From: CAZHGD01 sp964531735
GTDB lineage: Bacteria > Armatimonadota > UBA10988
Direction of reading: 5' to 3'
NCBI GenBank assembly: GCA_964531735.1
Contig: CAZHGD010000007.1
Coordinates: 28,359-92,358 of the forward strand
Length of the DNA: 64,000 bases
Shown here: positions 61,070 to 64,000 of the stretch, piece by piece
Numbering within the stretch: the stretch's first letter is position 1
Layout: the number at the start of each line of letters is the position of its first letter
The notes under the pieces: generated by a model
Seen by the model: only the letters and a program-made list of their open reading frames with translations
Database searches by the model: none
What the model was told of the DNA's origin: nothing
Position numbers and translations under genes: made by a program

Positions 61070-62131
61070 TCAGCCTCGCGGCGCGACCCGCTCCAGCAGT
61101 CGCCGCTGCCAGGCGCCCAGCGGGAGCCCCGACCAGTCGGCCACCCAGCGGACCTCCACATAACCGCGCAGTTGCGGTGGAGCCTCGTCCACCGTCGCTG
61201 CGTAGGCCGTCAGGCGGATGCGCTCGCCGCTGACCTGATGGCGCAGCCCGGCCAGCGGGGCACCGACCTGCACGCTCAGCCCGAGCGACCCCGCCAGGCC
61301 GCGGCGCAGCGACTCGGCCGGATCCTCGCCGCCGTCCACCTCGACTCGCGGCAACTCCCACAGTCCGGCCCATCGCCCGCCTTCAGCCCGCCGCGCCAAC
61401 AACGTCAGGCCATGACGCGAGATCACCGCGCAGGCATGTGTCCGCTCGCGGTCCGCCGGTCGCGCGCGCCGGTGCGGCCAGGCCGTCGGCTCGCCGCTCG
61501 CCAGGGCCTGGCAGGCGGGCGCCCACGGGCAGTTCTGGCACTGTGGCTGGCGAGGCGTGCAGACGGTGGCGCCCAGTTCCATCAGGGCCTGGTTGAAGTC
61601 GGCGGCGGCCTCGTGCGGCAGCAGTGGCTCCAGGCGAGCCCGCAGCACACGGCGATGCGCGCCGACGCGCGGGTCGCCGTCCAGCGCCAGGAGCCGGGCC
61701 ATGACCCGGTTGACGTTGCCGTCGATGGCCACCACCGGTTGGCCCCAGGCCAGGCTGGCCACGGCGGCGGCGGTGTACTCGCCAAAGCCGGGCAACTCGC
61801 GCAGGGCGGTGGCATCGGTCGGCAAGTGCCCATCGTGGTGCGCGCAGAGCAGTTGGGCCGCGGCGAGCAAGTGGCGCGCGCGCTGGTAGTAGCCGAGGCC
61901 CTGCCACAGCGTCAGCACGTCGGTCAGGCTGGCGCGGGCCAGTTCGGCGAGGGTGGGGAACCGCGCCACGAAGCGTTGGTAGTAAGGGATCACGGTGGCG
62001 ACCTGCGTCTGCTGCAGCATCACCTCGCTGACCCAGATACGGTAGGGGTCGCGGCAGTCGCGCCAGGGCAGGTCGCGGCGCGCGGTGCGGTACCAGGCCA
62101 GCAGCGCCGCGGTCAGCTCGGCGTCGGTCAT
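61070..62131 (-). CDS. mutY: A/G-specific adenine glycosylase
   Basis: A 353-residue DNA repair enzyme that removes adenine mispaired with 8-oxoguanine. The catalytic Glu36 is in SEVMLQQTQ. The helix-hairpin-helix is LPGFGEYTAAAVASL, and the catalytic Asp is in VVAIDGNVNRV. The [4Fe-4S] ligands follow as C-x6-C-x2-C-x5-C (CTPRQPQCQNCPWAPAC). The last 110 residues are the MutT-like 8-oxoG recognition domain (GGRWAGLWELPRVE). The ATG overlaps the stop of the upstream PQQ gene by 4 bp. Confidence 0.96.
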   Translation of the reverse strand: MTDAELTAALLAWYRTARRDLPWRDCRDPYRIWVSEVMLQQTQVATVIPYYQRFVARFPTLAELARASLTDVLTLWQGLGYYQRARHLLAAAQLLCAHHDGHLPTDATALRELPGFGEYTAAAVASLAWGQPVVAIDGNVNRVMARLLALDGDPRVGAHRRVLRARLEPLLPHEAAADFNQALMELGATVCTPRQPQCQNCPWAPACQALASGEPTAWPHRRARPADRERTHACAVISRHGLTLLARRAEGGRWAGLWELPRVEVDGGEDPAESLRRGLAGSLGLSVQVGAPLAGLRHQVSGERIRLTAYAATVDEAPPQLRGYVEVRWVADWSGLPLGAWQRRLLERVAPRG

Positions 62132-64000
62132 CGCAGGTCCCGGTTCACGAAGCAGTGGACATTGCCGTCGATGTCGACCAGGTAGAGGGCGTTGCCGGCC
62201 ACCACCGGACTGGACTTGAGCGGCAGACCGACGTCGCACGACCATTCGAGGTGGCCGTCGTCGAGCGACCAGCAACCCAGCAGGCCGTTGTCGGAGGCCG
62301 TCCAGAGCCGGCCGCCGGCCACCGCGACCTGGCCGGACCGTGGTCCGGGACGGGCGCTGGCGCCCGACCAGAGCACGGTGCCGTTGTTGGCGCGGAAGGC
62401 GGCCGGCGGGTCGCCGGGGACGTAGACGACGCCCTCGTGCATGACCGGTGCGCCCAGGTCGAGACCGGTGCTGGCGACGGTGCGGCGCCAGCGGACCGCG
62501 CCGCTACGCTCGTCCACCGCCACCAGCTCGGGACCCAGGACCAGGGCCAGCGGGTCGGCGATGGTGAGGCGTCCGTGGCGCGGCAAGGCCAGGTCCTCGG
62601 TCTCCCAGCGCGGTTCGAAGGAGGCGGCGTTCACGGCGACGAGGCCGCCCACCGTGGGCACCAGCGCGTGGCCGCCGCTGACCACCGGGCCGCCGAAGCG
62701 GGCGCCGGACACGTCGAGCTGGTTGGTGATACCGCCGTCGGCCTGGCTGAGCGCAACCAGCGGCCCGTCGCCGATCTGGGCCAGCAGGCGGTTGTGCCAG
62801 AGCGACAGGCTGGTCAGGCTGGCGCGGTGCCGGGCCGGTGGATCGGGCGTCAGGACCGATCGCCAGAGCTCACGTCCGGTGCCGGCGTCGAGCGCCAGCA
62901 CCGTATTGGTGGCCGTCATCGCGAACAGCCGGTCGCCGTCGGCCAGTGGCTCGCGCAGCACCGAACCGGGCGTGGCGACGCGCCAGCGCAACTGTCCGGT
63001 GGCGGCGTCGAGGCAGACCAGCGAAGGGCGGCTGGGCGCGTCGTCAGCCGGCGCATTGACGTAGAGCGCCCCGCCGACGACCACCGGCTCGGCCCACAGC
63101 AGGCGCGGGGCCTCGGTGGAGGCCAGCCAGGCGCGCACCAGTGGTGGTCGCGGCGGCGTGGCGGTCGGCGAGCAGTCCACGCGCGGCTCGGGCTGCGGCG
63201 CCGGCAAGGCGGTCTGGCGCTCCCAGGTGGTGCCCGAGGCCGTGCGCGCGGTGACCAGCAGCCGGGTGGCCGCCACCGCCGGCAGGTCCAGTCGCCAAGT
63301 GTAGCGGCCGGCGCGCCGCAGGGGCAACGGCGGCCCGTCATCCACGCGGGCCGAGACCGACTGCACTTCCTCGCGGCTGTCGTAGGCCGCCACGCGGAGC
63401 GGCAGGGCCAGGCGGTCGGGCGCTTGTAGCGGGCCGGGCGCCAGCACGTCGAGCTGCTGGCGCACGCCGGCGGCCACGGTCTGGGTGAGGACGCCTTCCG
63501 GCCCGATCCGCACCCGCAGGAAGCGGCTACTGCCGTGCCCCCAGTCGTCGGACCTATAGGCGCCGCAGCAGACCAACGCGGTTCGCTCGAGCCAGTGTAC
63601 TCCGGGTTCGGGCCAGTGGGCGTACAGCACGGCCCGGACGCGCACCCGGGCCGCGAGGTGGGCGAGCACCTCGGGCGCCGGCGGCACGTCGCAGAGCACC
63701 ACCACTTCGGCCTGGCCGGGCAGCGCGCCGCGCAGCCGGTGCAGCCAGCGCGCCTGCCGCGCCTGCTCCGACGGGCTCAGCAGGCCCGCGTCGCCGACCA
63801 TGACCAGGAAGCAGCGTCCGCCGCTCCAGAAGGCGTACCAGGCCGGCCCGACCTGTTCCTCGAAGGCGGCCACCGGGTCACCGGTCGGTCCCAGGCCGCC
63901 GTCGCCGGGCACGAGGTGTACCGGCACCTCGGCGTTGGCGTAGGCCGCGCGCCAGGCCGACAGGCTGGCGCGGTCGCACGGCCCGCCGAGCACGGCGATG
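62128..64000 (-). CDS. Calcineurin-like phosphoesterase plus PQQ propeller, 5' end outside window
   Basis: At least 624 residues; the frame is open to the window edge, so the start is missing. The visible N-terminal part resembles a metallophosphatase (PGDGGLGPTGD, VVVLCDVPP, RVRAVLYAHWPEP in place of the usual GHxH), with several metal ligands unclear, followed by FN3-like sandwiches (LALPLRVAAYDSREEV, RRAGRYTWRLDLPA). The last 340 residues are a PQQ-type beta propeller (LVCLDAATGQLRWRVATPG, VLALDAGTGRELWRSV, VAVDERSGAVRWRR). It may be an exported sensor or dehydrogenase-like scaffold. It is translationally coupled to mutY. Confidence 0.75.
   Translation of the reverse strand, partial: IAVLGGPCDRASLSAWRAAYANAEVPVHLVPGDGGLGPTGDPVAAFEEQVGPAWYAFWSGGRCFLVMVGDAGLLSPSEQARQARWLHRLRGALPGQAEVVVLCDVPPAPEVLAHLAARVRVRAVLYAHWPEPGVHWLERTALVCCGAYRSDDWGHGSSRFLRVRIGPEGVLTQTVAAGVRQQLDVLAPGPLQAPDRLALPLRVAAYDSREEVQSVSARVDDGPPLPLRRAGRYTWRLDLPAVAATRLLVTARTASGTTWERQTALPAPQPEPRVDCSPTATPPRPPLVRAWLASTEAPRLLWAEPVVVGGALYVNAPADDAPSRPSLVCLDAATGQLRWRVATPGSVLREPLADGDRLFAMTATNTVLALDAGTGRELWRSVLTPDPPARHRASLTSLSLWHNRLLAQIGDGPLVALSQADGGITNQLDVSGARFGGPVVSGGHALVPTVGGLVAVNAASFEPRWETEDLALPRHGRLTIADPLALVLGPELVAVDERSGAVRWRRTVASTGLDLGAPVMHEGVVYVPGDPPAAFRANNGTVLWSGASARPGPRSGQVAVAGGRLWTASDNGLLGCWSLDDGHLEWSCDVGLPLKSSPVVAGNALYLVDIDGNVHCFVNRDLR

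Overview
The window is a GC-rich (roughly 68-70% by eye), densely packed bacterial chromosome segment. It has many 1-4 bp start/stop overlaps, no rRNA or tRNA that I can see, and almost no long intergenic DNA. The gene mix suggests an Armatimonadota-type or similar environmental lineage, probably from a metagenome: an OPT-like DUF6785 membrane protein, several secreted glycoside-hydrolase/CBM/beta-helix proteins, a TolB-like protein with a copper-amine-oxidase-type stalk domain, three tandem PilT-like ATPases, and PQQ-propeller proteins. This is an inference; there is no 16S or marker set to fix it. Housekeeping genes are lysS, alr, rph and mutY.

Layout. 1-8.2 kb (mostly minus): a partial YtcJ-like amidohydrolase, a DUF2997/DUF1257 pair, a double alpha/beta hydrolase, a nucleotidyltransferase with its small overlapping partner, then a zinc-ribbon/cyclase/ATPase gene followed by a TIM-barrel isomerase and an acyl-CoA synthetase. 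8.3-20.5 kb (plus): a DapA-like remnant, a secreted DUF6259-type glycosidase, a two-gene cassette made of a giant cold-shock-domain protein and a 1278-residue HD/STAND-NTPase/HEAT/PQQ-propeller protein, and two amidohydrolase paralogues. 20.6-30.4 kb: LecA-like/CAP protein, GT87 mannosyltransferase, lysS, a repeat membrane protein, a beta-helix protein, DUF2721 and a CBM-like secreted protein. 30.4-37.1 kb: a degenerate M28 peptidase/FtsX permease fusion translationally coupled to DUF6785. 37.3-40.4 kb: two toxin-antitoxin pairs flanking a tandem metallo-beta-lactamase gene broken by an in-frame TAG. 40.4-46.1 kb: a secreted carbohydrate operon (CBM9, GH42-like, unknown). 46.1-48.5 kb: O-methyltransferase and DUF362. 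48.5-48.8 kb: two exact 175-bp MITE-like units. 48.9-58.2 kb: polysaccharide deacetylase/FemAB fusion, lipoprotein, alr, three pilT paralogues and an unknown membrane protein in one tightly packed transcription unit. 58.3-64 kb: rph, TolB-like protein, SAM methyltransferase, mutY and a metallophosphatase/PQQ protein running off the edge.

The best candidate for an undescribed system is the 12.4-18.8 kb cassette. An RNA/ssDNA-binding cold-shock domain on a long helical scaffold is encoded 14 bp upstream of a STAND ATPase that carries an HD-like head and two protein-interaction tails. This architecture fits a conflict or stress-sensing signal-transduction complex, but the function is unproven.
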